Shown in pieces: positions 25,826-34,230 of a stretch of DNA of 45,965 bases. The position numbers and the translations under genes were made by a program. The stretch is taken from the NCBI GenBank assembly GCA_903927905.1, contig CAIYOY010000146.1:1-45965 (forward strand). The letters run 5' to 3'. The stretch's first letter is position 1; each line of letters opens with the position of its first letter. Below the pieces are notes generated by a model. It worked only from the letters and a program-made list of their open reading frames with translations, was not told the DNA's origin and searched no databases. Origin of the DNA: an uncultured Verrucomicrobiales bacterium (GTDB lineage Bacteria; Verrucomicrobiota; Verrucomicrobiia; Limisphaerales; Palsa-1400).

Positions 25826-28800
25826 ATGGCTGAATCTGACAACGATTTTTCTTTAACTCTGCCGGCGGGATTGCAGCGGCAGTTTGAGGAGGTGGAACGG
25901 CGGTTGTGGCGCGTGGAAACAACCGTCGCCGCCTGCGCGTTGCTTGGCGGGTTGATGGTTTCGTTTCTGGCGCTGTTTATCTCCGATCGGTTTTGGGACA
26001 CGCCCGTCTGGTTGCGTTGCGGGATTTTGGCGACGGGACTGGTGGCTGGTGCCGTGGCTGGGATGAAATGGGCAAGGCATTGGGTGGTGAAACGACGCGA
26101 TCTGCGGGCGCTGGCCAATATCGTCCAGAAGAAATTTCGCCGACTCGGCGATCGGTTGCTTGGCATCGTGGAACTGGCGAATGAACAGCGCCATCTGGCG
26201 AATTTTTCCCCAGCCCTCTATCACGCGGCGATTCATCAGGTGGCGGAAGAAGCGGAGGGGTTGGATTTTTGCGAAAGTATCAGTGCCCAGCCAGCGCGGA
26301 AGTTCGGCGGTTTCGCCGGGGTCGCGTTGGCGCTGGTGGTGGTTGGGGCAATGGTCATGCCGCAAGCGAGTTGGAATGCGCTCCAACGGTGGGTTGAACC
26401 AACCTCGAAAACCCCACGCTATACGCTGGTGAAATTGGAGAATTTCCCGGAGATCTTGATCACGCCGCACGGGGAGGATTTTGAAATTTCCGGGACGGTT
26501 CAATATCGTTCGTTCTGGCATCCGACCCGCGTCATGGGACATCCGGGCGCGGGCACGGTTTCGCCGGATGGAAAAATCCGGGTGAAAGTTCCTGGATTGG
26601 TGGACAGTCAAGTTTTGGTGGTGACGCTCGGCGATGCGGAAGCGCGGATCAAAATTTCGCCGCAGTATCGTCCGTCGCTCAAGGAATTGACCGCCACGAT
26701 TCAGATGCCGGATTATTTGCGCTACTCGAATCAAACAGAGACGGTGCAAAGCGGCGCGTTGCTGGCGCTTGAGGGAAGCAAAGTGGCCTTTCATGCGCAG
26801 ACCAGCCGTCGGCTCACGGCCGCACAGGTGCAAAGCGGGGCGGAACCTGCCGCGCCATTGAAGGTGGAGGGCAAGGGGTTTGAGACCACGCCGACAGAGT
26901 TGGCCGGGACCGCGCAATTTGCTTTTAATTGGCAGGATTATCTTGGCCTCTCCAACGCCGCTCCTCTCCGGTTGGCGGTGCAGACGCAAAAAGATGCACC
27001 GCCGCAACCCGATCTGCCAGACATGCCGCGGGATTTCGCGGTGCTGGCCACCGATGTCCTCAAGGTCCGCGTGCAGGCGCGCGATGATTTTGGGGTGAGT
27101 GATCTGGGGTTGAGTTGGGACGTGGTTTCCGATACGCCGATGACCGCCACTTCCGCCATGGAGGTCAAAGTGATGACGGCCACGCCGCATGAAAAAAAGG
27201 CGGAGAAAATTTTCCAATGGAGTCCGGGCTTGAACCACATCCCGGCGGACGCCACGGTGGAGTTGCAGGGTTTTGCCCATGATTTTTATCCGGAACGCGA
27301 ACGCACGCGCACGTCGCCGTATCGCGTTCACGTCCTGAGCAAGGAACAGCATGCCGAAATGTTGCGGCAGCAATTGGAATCGGTCATGGCGCGAGTGGAG
27401 GAAGTGACGCGTCTTCAGGAAAAGGTGGTGCAAAATACCGCTGAAGCCAAAGACGCCGCCGACCGTGCGCCGTCCGAACGCAAAGCGTCCGACGAAGCCA
27501 AGGAAGCGGGCAAAATCAGTCAAGCGAAGGATGATCAGATGCAGAACTCGGCCAATTTGCAGGAGATGGCGCAGCAGGCGGAACAAACGTTGCGCGAGGC
27601 GATGAAGAATCCGCTGTTCACCGAAGAAATGATCAAGCAGTGGAGCAAGACCGCGCAGGATTGGCAGAAGATGGCGCAGGAAAAAATGAAAGACGCCGCT
27701 GGCGCGATGAAGTCCGCGCAACAAAACCAATCTTCCCGCAAACAAGACCTGGCGGACGCGCAGAAAAAGGCCGAGGACATTCTCAAGTCGTTGGAAAAAA
27801 TGCAGAACAAGGCCAATGAAAACTTGGACCAGTTGCAAGCCATGACTTTGTCGCAACGTTTGCGAAAAATCAGCACGCAGGAAACGGACATCAGCGGGCA
27901 ATTGGTGAAAACAGCCGACGACACCGTGGGCCAGTTGCCATCGGAATTACCGCAAAAATTCAAGCAACTTGACACCAATCTGGCGAAGGAGCAGCAAAAG
28001 GCGCAGAAAGAATCCGGAAACTTGGAAGGTGAGATCAGCCGGTTTTTTGAACGGACGCAGAAAACCAATTATCATCAGGTCAGCCGGGAAATGAAAGACA
28101 CCACCGTGACCGATGAGTTGGATCACGTCGGCGGCATGATCCAGAACAATGTGGCCCTGGAAGCATCGGGCCGTTTGGATGACTGGTCAAAACGTTTCTC
28201 CGACTGGGCTGACAAGCTGGAGCCGAAAAGCGAAGATTCCTCCAGCAGCAGTTCTCAAAGCGGCGACAAGCAAAAAACAAAGGACATGACCAAGCAGCTC
28301 ATCGCCCTGTTGCGAATGCGCGAGAAGGAAATGACGCTGCACGATCAAACTGGTTTGTTGGACGCGGACAAAGGCGACGCGGCGAATTACAAGGACAAGG
28401 CCAATGGGCTTTCGTCCGGGCAAAAAGACTTGTTACAAGAAGTAAAAAAAATGCAGCAGGAAAACGACCTTTCCGAGCTGCAACAACCGTACACCGAAAC
28501 CAGCGCGGTGATGAACGAAACGGCCACCCTCCTGGAAAAACCGCAAACGGACAAAATCACGGATGACAAAGAAGTGAGCGCGGTCGAGCATCTTTCTGAT
28601 TTGATCAACTTGATCAATGAACAGGCCAAAAAGAATCCGCCACCATCATCCGGACAGCCGCAGCAACCACAACAGGCTGGAAATCCCAGCGCGGAAGAAA
28701 TGGCGTTCCTGATGAGCATGATGAAGAACCAGCCGGGCAACAAACCGTCGCCCATGGCCCCGATGGGCGGGGACAATCAGAACGGCGGCGGAGCCGGTCG

Positions 28801-28951
28801 CGCGGGCCGAAACGCCAATGGAAATGTGACGGGTCAAGCCGGTGCCACGAGAAATGTGAACAAAGCGGCTGGAGTGATGGAGAATTCTCCGACAGAATTT
28901 CGCGAAGCATTGGACAATTATTTTCATGCGATTGAACAGAATAAAAATTAA
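25826..28951 (+). CDS. DUF4175-like large membrane/coiled-coil protein
   Basis: The 1041-residue protein has three membrane segments near its N-terminus (AACALLGGLMVSFLALFISD, ILATGLVAGAVAGM and GVALALVVVGAMVM). A beta-rich region (about 200-480) holds Ig-like strands such as ELTATIQMPDYLRYSNQTET. A very long coiled coil rich in Q, E, K and A follows (about 500-900), then a tail rich in Q, P, G and N ending EALDNYFHAIEQNKN. This layout matches DUF4175-type proteins of Verrucomicrobia and Planctomycetes, whose role is unknown. The ATG at 25826 starts the clearly coding part. It heads a four-gene run. Confidence 0.85.
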   Translation: MAESDNDFSLTLPAGLQRQFEEVERRLWRVETTVAACALLGGLMVSFLALFISDRFWDTPVWLRCGILATGLVAGAVAGMKWARHWVVKRRDLRALANIVQKKFRRLGDRLLGIVELANEQRHLANFSPALYHAAIHQVAEEAEGLDFCESISAQPARKFGGFAGVALALVVVGAMVMPQASWNALQRWVEPTSKTPRYTLVKLENFPEILITPHGEDFEISGTVQYRSFWHPTRVMGHPGAGTVSPDGKIRVKVPGLVDSQVLVVTLGDAEARIKISPQYRPSLKELTATIQMPDYLRYSNQTETVQSGALLALEGSKVAFHAQTSRRLTAAQVQSGAEPAAPLKVEGKGFETTPTELAGTAQFAFNWQDYLGLSNAAPLRLAVQTQKDAPPQPDLPDMPRDFAVLATDVLKVRVQARDDFGVSDLGLSWDVVSDTPMTATSAMEVKVMTATPHEKKAEKIFQWSPGLNHIPADATVELQGFAHDFYPERERTRTSPYRVHVLSKEQHAEMLRQQLESVMARVEEVTRLQEKVVQNTAEAKDAADRAPSERKASDEAKEAGKISQAKDDQMQNSANLQEMAQQAEQTLREAMKNPLFTEEMIKQWSKTAQDWQKMAQEKMKDAAGAMKSAQQNQSSRKQDLADAQKKAEDILKSLEKMQNKANENLDQLQAMTLSQRLRKISTQETDISGQLVKTADDTVGQLPSELPQKFKQLDTNLAKEQQKAQKESGNLEGEISRFFERTQKTNYHQVSREMKDTTVTDELDHVGGMIQNNVALEASGRLDDWSKRFSDWADKLEPKSEDSSSSSSQSGDKQKTKDMTKQLIALLRMREKEMTLHDQTGLLDADKGDAANYKDKANGLSSGQKDLLQEVKKMQQENDLSELQQPYTETSAVMNETATLLEKPQTDKITDDKEVSAVEHLSDLINLINEQAKKNPPPSSGQPQQPQQAGNPSAEEMAFLMSMMKNQPGNKPSPMAPMGGDNQNGGGAGRAGRNANGNVTGQAGATRNVNKAAGVMENSPTEFREALDNYFHAIEQNKN

Positions 28952-30101
28952 TCTGATGGCGGAACGGAGCGTTTGTGACCCTTCGCCAGCTAGGCTGCAA
29001 AGCGGCACAATAACTGCGCGGAGCGTCTGGAGTGCGGGCAGATTGCTCCCGCTTTCGCACCGTCAAAAGCGCCGGCAAGCCGGGCGCACTCCAGACGCTT
29101 CGCGCGGTTTTCAACCCTCCGTCGCCTGCGCCATTTTGGCGGTTTCGCTTGGTTGGATATTTTTTTCCGCAAACGCTCAGGAAATTTATTCCGGGTCGGG
29201 CAGTTTGCCGGCCGAGGTGGACCATCTCTATACGCGAGGCGTGCAATATCTGGTGAAGAGCCAGTCGCCGACCGGGAGTTGGCCGGACCAGCCGCATGGC
29301 CAGGAACCGGCCGTGGCCGGACTCGCGGTGGTCGCGATGCTCGCGCATGGCGATGATCCGAATCTCGGTCCGTATAGCGGGGCCATTCGCAAGGGGCTGG
29401 ATCACATTCTCAAGCAGATGAATCCGAAGACGGGTTACATCGGCACTTCGATGTATAACCACGGTTTTTCCACGCTGGCGCTGGCGGAATCTTACGGGGC
29501 GGTGGACGATGCGCGACTGGGGCCGGCCTTGCAAAAAGCGGTGAAACTGATCATTGGCGCGCAGGAGGGAAACAGTTTTCACGCGTGGCGTTATGCGCCG
29601 GAAGCAACCGACGCGGACACCACAGTCAGCGGGGCGCAACTGGTCGCGTTGATGGCCGCCCGCAACGCGGGCATTCCCGTGCCGGAAAAAACCATCCAGG
29701 ACGGTTTGAAATTTTTCTTTCAATGTCAGACGAAGGAAGGCGGCTTTGGTTATACCTCGGCGGTCGCGCCGAATGGTCCGCGCACGGCGATCGGTTGTCT
29801 GGTGTTGTCGCTGGCCAAGGAAAAAAACTCCGCTGCGTTCAAAGCAGCTTTTGAGTTTCTAAAAAACAATCATACTGACAATCAGTATCCGCAGTATTTT
29901 CTTTATTACGGTTCGCAGGCGTTTTTCCACGGTTCACCGGAATTGTGGCAGAACTGGAATCGCGAAAATATCAACAGCCTGCGCGCCTCGCAGGGGCCGG
30001 AAGGAAATTGGGACGGACAATTCGGGCCGACCTTCGGAACGGCGACTTCGCTGTTGTCCCTCGCGCTCAACTATCGTTACTTGCCGATTTATGAGAGATG
30101 A
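28926..30101 (+). CDS. Exported prenyltransferase/squalene-cyclase-like alpha-barrel protein
   Basis: The mature part has repeated alpha-alpha units of the terpene-cyclase type (GVQYLVKSQSPTGSWPD, GLKFFFQCQTKEGGFGYTS, INSLRASQGPEGNWDGQFG). A DADTTVSGAQLVAL segment resembles the acidic DxDD region of class II cyclases, but it is DADT here. The length is short for a true squalene cyclase. An export signal (SVACAILAVSLGWIFFSANA) sits about 65 residues from the first ATG. The stretch before it is mainly encoded by the repeat at 29015-29107. The ATG at 28926 overlaps the upstream gene by 26 bases; an ATG at 28956 is an alternative. Confidence 0.82.
   Translation: MRLNRIKINLMAERSVCDPSPARLQSGTITARSVWSAGRLLPLSHRQKRRQAGRTPDASRGFQPSVACAILAVSLGWIFFSANAQEIYSGSGSLPAEVDHLYTRGVQYLVKSQSPTGSWPDQPHGQEPAVAGLAVVAMLAHGDDPNLGPYSGAIRKGLDHILKQMNPKTGYIGTSMYNHGFSTLALAESYGAVDDARLGPALQKAVKLIIGAQEGNSFHAWRYAPEATDADTTVSGAQLVALMAARNAGIPVPEKTIQDGLKFFFQCQTKEGGFGYTSAVAPNGPRTAIGCLVLSLAKEKNSAAFKAAFEFLKNNHTDNQYPQYFLYYGSQAFFHGSPELWQNWNRENINSLRASQGPEGNWDGQFGPTFGTATSLLSLALNYRYLPIYER
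29015..29107. repeat. Inverted pair of GGAGTGCG-family units within a coding start
   Basis: GAGCGTCTGGAGTGCG (29021-29036) is mirrored by CGCACTCCAGACGCTT (29085-29100), with outer GCGCG pairing as well. Between the arms are two further palindromic parts. The units match those near 17.3 kb. They are translated into the N-terminal extension of the cyclase-like protein. Confidence 0.75.
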
Positions 30102-30120
30102 AACGGTTATGACGATAATT

Positions 30121-30218
30121 GGAGCGCGGCTTTTAAGCCACTTCGGCGTGAATGAACGTGCTGGTTCTATCTGCTCTTTGGCGATTTTCATGTTGAAGCG
30201 ACTTAAAAGTCGCGCTCC
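30121..30218. repeat. Inverted pair of GGAGCGCG-type units at a signal-peptide start
   Basis: The arms at 30121-30144 and 30195-30218 match in 21 of 24 positions as reverse complements (GGAGCGCGGCTTTTAAGCC and its partner). The right arm directly follows the ATG at 30190 and encodes the basic start (KRLKSRAP) of the next protein's signal peptide. Confidence 0.8.
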
Positions 30219-31563
30219 TATCGCTGCGGTCGCGTTTCTGATTTTCTGCGCCAAAGCCGCGCCAGCGCCCGAAACGAAAAGCGACTTGTTGCAATTCCTC
30301 GATGGCTCGGCCATGCACGGGCGGTTGAAAGAATTGGAGGGGACGAAGGGATTAAGTTGGGAACATCCCGAGGCGAAGGGGCTGATTGAATTGACTGCGG
30401 CGCATATTGATTACATCCGGTTTGCCCAGGCCGGTTCGGTCAGCGCCACGCCGGGCTGCCATTTTCGTTTTGCCAATGGTGACGATCTTTACGGCACCTT
30501 GACTTCGCTCAATCAGGATCAGGTGGGACTGGCGACCTGGTTTGGAGGCGAGGTGAAAATTCCGCGCGCCGCGCTGCAAAGCATCACGTTTTTGTCCAAA
30601 GCGTACAAGGTTTTATATGAGGGGCCAACGGATGATAGCGGCTGGGAAATCGGCCGGACCTCGCCGGCTTATTGGACTTATCGCGACGGGGCTTTTATCG
30701 GCACCGGGCCCGGCGCGCTGGGGCGGGATGTGCAATTGTCCGGCTCGTCCAGCATTGAGTTTGATCTCGCGTGGACCACGGCGTTCGAGTTGCTGGTCAA
30801 TATTTACAGCGAATCTTACGAGCATTTGGATTACGGTTCGCATTCCTATTTCATTGAGTTGACACCGGAACAGATCGGCTTGCAGCGCGTTCACGCCGGG
30901 GCGAATCCGAGCAATCTGGGAAACGCCGCCATGCCAAGCCTCAAGGACAAAAGCAAAATTCGCGTCACGATTTTTGCGAACAAGGAAGAAGGCACGGTTG
31001 CTGTGCTGGTGGACGGGGTGTTGGTCAAGCGCTGGAAGGACAGCAATGGTTTCGGCGGGGCTGGCCACGGAATACTTTTTTACGTGATGCGGCCGGGCAT
31101 GGCGATCAAGCTGAGCAATATTCTGGTGAGCGCATGGGACAGTAAATTCGAGCCGGTCGGCAGCGCCGGCGTCCGAACGAATAATGACGCTGTTTCCTTC
31201 ATCAATCATGATCGGGCTGGAGGCAAAATTGAAACGTTGCAGGATGGCAAAGTCGGTCTGGTTTTCGGTGGGCGTCACCTCAACGTGCCGTTGGAACGCA
31301 TCACGCAAATTGATTTCGCCGCGACCAATGCAGCGGCTGCGGCACATGGGCCGGGAGAAGTGCGGGCCTGGTTTCCGGGCGGAGGCAGCCTCTCTTTCAA
31401 GCTGGAAAAATGGGACGACACTCACATTGCGGGGCAAAGCGAAGTTTTCGGACCGCTGGCTTTTCAACCGCGCAGCATTCGGGAACTGGAATTTAATCTG
31501 GATCGCCCCAAGGAAACTCCAGGCCGCGTGGAGCGGGATGAATTGGAGGGGTTGGATGAATAA
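30190..31563 (+). CDS. Secreted protein of unknown function, paralogue A
   Basis: The product starts with a signal peptide (MLKRLKSRAPIAAVAFLIFC, cleavage near AKAAPA). Two short repeated units of the form FxDGSxMxGRLxxL or FANGDDLYGTLTSLN follow, then a LamG-like or DUF1080-like beta domain with WTYRDGAF and VDGVLVKRWKDSNGFGGAG. The C-terminal part again has a GxI..VPLERITQIDF unit. No catalytic motif is recognised. It is paralogous to the next gene over its full length. The ATG at 30190 is chosen because the longer frame from 30091 lacks a signal peptide at its start. The reading frame ends inside the next gene by 8 bases. Confidence 0.85.
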   Translation: MLKRLKSRAPIAAVAFLIFCAKAAPAPETKSDLLQFLDGSAMHGRLKELEGTKGLSWEHPEAKGLIELTAAHIDYIRFAQAGSVSATPGCHFRFANGDDLYGTLTSLNQDQVGLATWFGGEVKIPRAALQSITFLSKAYKVLYEGPTDDSGWEIGRTSPAYWTYRDGAFIGTGPGALGRDVQLSGSSSIEFDLAWTTAFELLVNIYSESYEHLDYGSHSYFIELTPEQIGLQRVHAGANPSNLGNAAMPSLKDKSKIRVTIFANKEEGTVAVLVDGVLVKRWKDSNGFGGAGHGILFYVMRPGMAIKLSNILVSAWDSKFEPVGSAGVRTNNDAVSFINHDRAGGKIETLQDGKVGLVFGGRHLNVPLERITQIDFAATNAAAAAHGPGEVRAWFPGGGSLSFKLEKWDDTHIAGQSEVFGPLAFQPRSIRELEFNLDRPKETPGRVERDELEGLDE

Positions 31564-33025
31564 GTTTTTAGCTAGGTCAGGGCTGTTATGGTTGGCGTTG
31601 TGTCTTTTTATCCCCCAGGGGTGGGCGCAGTTGCAGATTATTGGCAACGGGCAAACAACCATCAAGATGGCCACGGTGCCGGCATTAAAAACGGCGGCAG
31701 GCAATGCCAGTTTCGGGACCAAAGACGCGCTGGTTTTTCGCAATGGCGATTTGCTCTATGGTCAATTGCTTGGCATCGACGCGGAACATGGCATCCGCTG
31801 GAGTCACGCCGACTCGACGCAGCCGATTGAATTCAAATCCGACAACGTGGTCGCGATTGATTTTCCCGCGCAACCCGTCCCTTCATTCCCGGCTGATTCT
31901 CCGTGCCGCGTCCGGTTCAACAACGAGGAACTGCTCGACGGCAATCTGATTTCAGCGGACGCTCAAACCCTCACCCTCGACACCTGGCAGGCCGGAAAGT
32001 TGAAACTGCAACGCTCCTCCCTCCAGTCAATCACTTTGATTTCCCAGGCCCCGGCGGTTTTCGCCGGGCCGACGGGCAAGGAAGGCTGGACTTCCGGGAA
32101 ATCAGCGGTGGCCGCAGCGGCGGATTCGGGCGAATGGATCTATCGCAACGGTGCTTTTTATGCGGCCAAAGCGGCCTCCATCGCGCGCGATTTAAAATTG
32201 CCCGACGTGGCTGAGATACAATTTGACCTCGCGTGGAAAGGTTCGCTCTATGTGGCCATTGCGCTTTACACCGATTCTTTGCAGCCGGTCAACCTGGTCT
32301 CGAAGGAGAACGAACCGGACTTCGGCGGTTTTTACAGTTTGCAAATCAACGGCACCTTTCTGGATCTGAAACCGATCACGAAACATGATCCGCTTCGTTC
32401 GTTGGGGCAATTAATCATCCCTTCGCTCGGCGAAAAACCTCGGGCGCACCTTGATCTGCGCGTGAATAAACCTAAAGGCACCATCGCATTTTTTATCAAT
32501 GACGCGCTGGTCATCGAATGGAAAGACCCGCAGGGTTTTATCGGCCAAGGCACCGGGATGCGTTTTGTTCATCAAGGCATGGGCGCGGCCAAGCTCAGCG
32601 GTTTGCGCATCACGCAGTGGGACGGTCAGATGCCCGTGCCATCGGCGGAGACCAATATCATGACGCAAGATGTCGCGTGGTTGCGGAATGGCTCACACTC
32701 GGCGGGAGTGATCGAAGGGATTCAGAACGGGAAACTGATCATACAAGGTGCCTTGGGGAAATCAGAAGTTTCATTGGCAGAAATCAGGCAAATAGATTTC
32801 ACCGCGCCGAAAAGCCCAGCCATCGCTTCCGGCAACGTCCGCGCGACCCTCACCCAGGGCGCAAGTCTGACTTTTCAATTGGAAAAATGGACGCCGGAAG
32901 GAGTCGTGGTAAGCAGTCCAAACTTTGGCCAAGCGACATTTAAGCCAGCGGCTTTTACCAAGCTGCAATTCGGCTTGTCCCCGGCGGAGCGGAAACAGGG
33001 CGCGGTTAAATCGGATCTGGAATGA
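31556..33025 (+). CDS. Secreted protein of unknown function, paralogue B
   Basis: The 489-residue product has a signal peptide (MNKFLARSGLLWLALCLFIP, ending GWAQ) and the same plan as paralogue A. An FRNGDLLYGQLLGID unit and an FNNEELLDGNLISAD unit are followed by LQSITLISQAP and a LamG-like domain with WIYRNGAF and INDALVIEWKDPQGFIG. The C-terminal part carries a VSLAEIRQIDF unit. Both paralogues contain the core LQSITxxS and IxxWKDxxGF motifs. The ATG at 31556 overlaps the upstream stop by 8 bases. Function is unknown; co-location with the DUF4175-like and cyclase-like genes suggests a joint envelope role. Confidence 0.87.
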   Translation: MNKFLARSGLLWLALCLFIPQGWAQLQIIGNGQTTIKMATVPALKTAAGNASFGTKDALVFRNGDLLYGQLLGIDAEHGIRWSHADSTQPIEFKSDNVVAIDFPAQPVPSFPADSPCRVRFNNEELLDGNLISADAQTLTLDTWQAGKLKLQRSSLQSITLISQAPAVFAGPTGKEGWTSGKSAVAAAADSGEWIYRNGAFYAAKAASIARDLKLPDVAEIQFDLAWKGSLYVAIALYTDSLQPVNLVSKENEPDFGGFYSLQINGTFLDLKPITKHDPLRSLGQLIIPSLGEKPRAHLDLRVNKPKGTIAFFINDALVIEWKDPQGFIGQGTGMRFVHQGMGAAKLSGLRITQWDGQMPVPSAETNIMTQDVAWLRNGSHSAGVIEGIQNGKLIIQGALGKSEVSLAEIRQIDFTAPKSPAIASGNVRATLTQGASLTFQLEKWTPEGVVVSSPNFGQATFKPAAFTKLQFGLSPAERKQGAVKSDLE

Positions 33026-33029
33026 GACA

Positions 33030-33048
33030 CGCCGAGCAATGCTCGGCG
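33030..33048. terminator. Hairpin at the end of the paralogue operon
   Basis: CGCCGAGCA-A-TGCTCGGCG is an almost perfect 19-base palindrome directly after the stop at 33025. It sits between convergent genes and could end transcription both ways, or be a REP-type element. A shorter GCCGAGCA-like copy lies within the end of the next gene. No long T run follows. Confidence 0.45.
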
Positions 33049-33054
33049 CTCCGA

Positions 33055-34098
33055 TTATTTGCCGAGCAAATGCTCGATGACCATCTGATCCAAGTCCTGG
33101 TAATTACGGTCGGCAATTAATTTCTGCGCGGCCTTGTCGTTGAAGGTGCGGGCCTTCTTCACCAGTTTCAGGAATGTTTTGCGGCTGTTGTCCAAATGAT
33201 TGAGCCAATGTTCCGGACGCGTGGTGCGGAACGGATGCACATCGAAGCAGACATATTCCCCGTGCTTGCCGTAACCGGTGCGTTCGAGGACGCGGACTTG
33301 GTTGAAGGCGCTGCGCAGATTGGTGCTGCCAAAAGGTTTGTCCTGGTCGAACTTCATTCCGTTCTGGTCGTTCAAATGCAGCGACCAAAGCTTTTTGAAG
33401 GTCATGGCAAAATCAATTTCATCGGCTGGATCAAGCCCGGCCAGAATGGCATGGGCGCTTTCGATCAAACAACCAACGCGCTTCGAATCAATGGTCAGTT
33501 GCGCGATGGCCAGAGCGTGGCCGATGGTCGGAACATAAGCGTGATCCATCGGTTCATTCGGCTTGGGCTCGATGGAAAGACGGATTTTTTTGTCGTAGGA
33601 CAACATTTTGTCAAACGCTTGCACCAACAGATCCACGCTGCGGCTGGCGTTTTTCGCTTCACGTAGATAGGTGCCTTCGCGGGCGAGCCAGAGAACGATG
33701 AGGTCGGTGTCAAGAATATGGGCGAGATCAATGCAGCGCAGCGAACGTTCGATGGCGTAATGGCGATCGGCGGCGCTGTTGCTGGTGTAAGCGCCATCAA
33801 TCGTGCGCGGCGAAAACCACAGGCGCGGTGCCACCATTTCGGCAGCGATGCCATGGTCGTCCAGCTTCTTCTTCAATTCCTTGCATTCCTTGCGGATTTG
33901 CGCGTCGGACTTGCCGTCAATGTCAGGAACCGCGTCGTCGTCATGAAACATCATGGCATCGTAACCATGTTTTTTCAGGGCCTTGAGTTTCCAATCGAAA
34001 TTCTGGGCCGGGCGGGTGGTGGGACCATAAGGGTCCTGGCCTTCGCTGATGTTCCAGGGTCCAAAGCAAAATTTATATGTCGTGGGCATAGGGGGCAT
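33055..34098 (-). CDS. Xylose-isomerase-like TIM-barrel protein
   Basis: The protein follows the xylose isomerase family (XylA, actinobacterial length type): RPAQNFDWKLKALKKHGYDA, FSPRTIDGAYTSNSAADRHY, IEPKPNEPMDHAYVPTIGHA and SLHLNDQNGMKFDQD can be aligned. Metal ligands are conserved as E in EPKPNEP, E and H in LIESAHA, D residues in HLNDQN and KFDQD, and D in CFDVHPFRTTR. The usual WGGREG is replaced by WLAREG. It may isomerise a sugar other than xylose. The neighbouring, divergent PfkB kinase gene would fit a sugar pathway. Confidence 0.85.
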   Translation of the reverse strand: MPPMPTTYKFCFGPWNISEGQDPYGPTTRPAQNFDWKLKALKKHGYDAMMFHDDDAVPDIDGKSDAQIRKECKELKKKLDDHGIAAEMVAPRLWFSPRTIDGAYTSNSAADRHYAIERSLRCIDLAHILDTDLIVLWLAREGTYLREAKNASRSVDLLVQAFDKMLSYDKKIRLSIEPKPNEPMDHAYVPTIGHALAIAQLTIDSKRVGCLIESAHAILAGLDPADEIDFAMTFKKLWSLHLNDQNGMKFDQDKPFGSTNLRSAFNQVRVLERTGYGKHGEYVCFDVHPFRTTRPEHWLNHLDNSRKTFLKLVKKARTFNDKAAQKLIADRNYQDLDQMVIEHLLGK

Positions 34099-34230
34099 AC
34101 GTTAGACGGACTGCGGGAAAATGAAAACAGGAAAAAACAGCAATTTGACCATGATCGGTTTGAACCTTGAATTTCCTCCAGACTTCCCCTACCGTCGTCC
34201 GCTCGACTTAAACTTTAAAATTGAAAAAAC

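Noticed and set aside
25853-27901. 682-codon open frame on the minus strand
   Set aside because: It lies entirely opposite the DUF4175-like gene, has a composition rich in R, H and L without domains, and follows from the codon bias of the real gene.
28926-30101. True squalene-hopene cyclase
   Set aside because: The protein is much shorter than such cyclases, is exported, and has DADT instead of a full DxDD motif.
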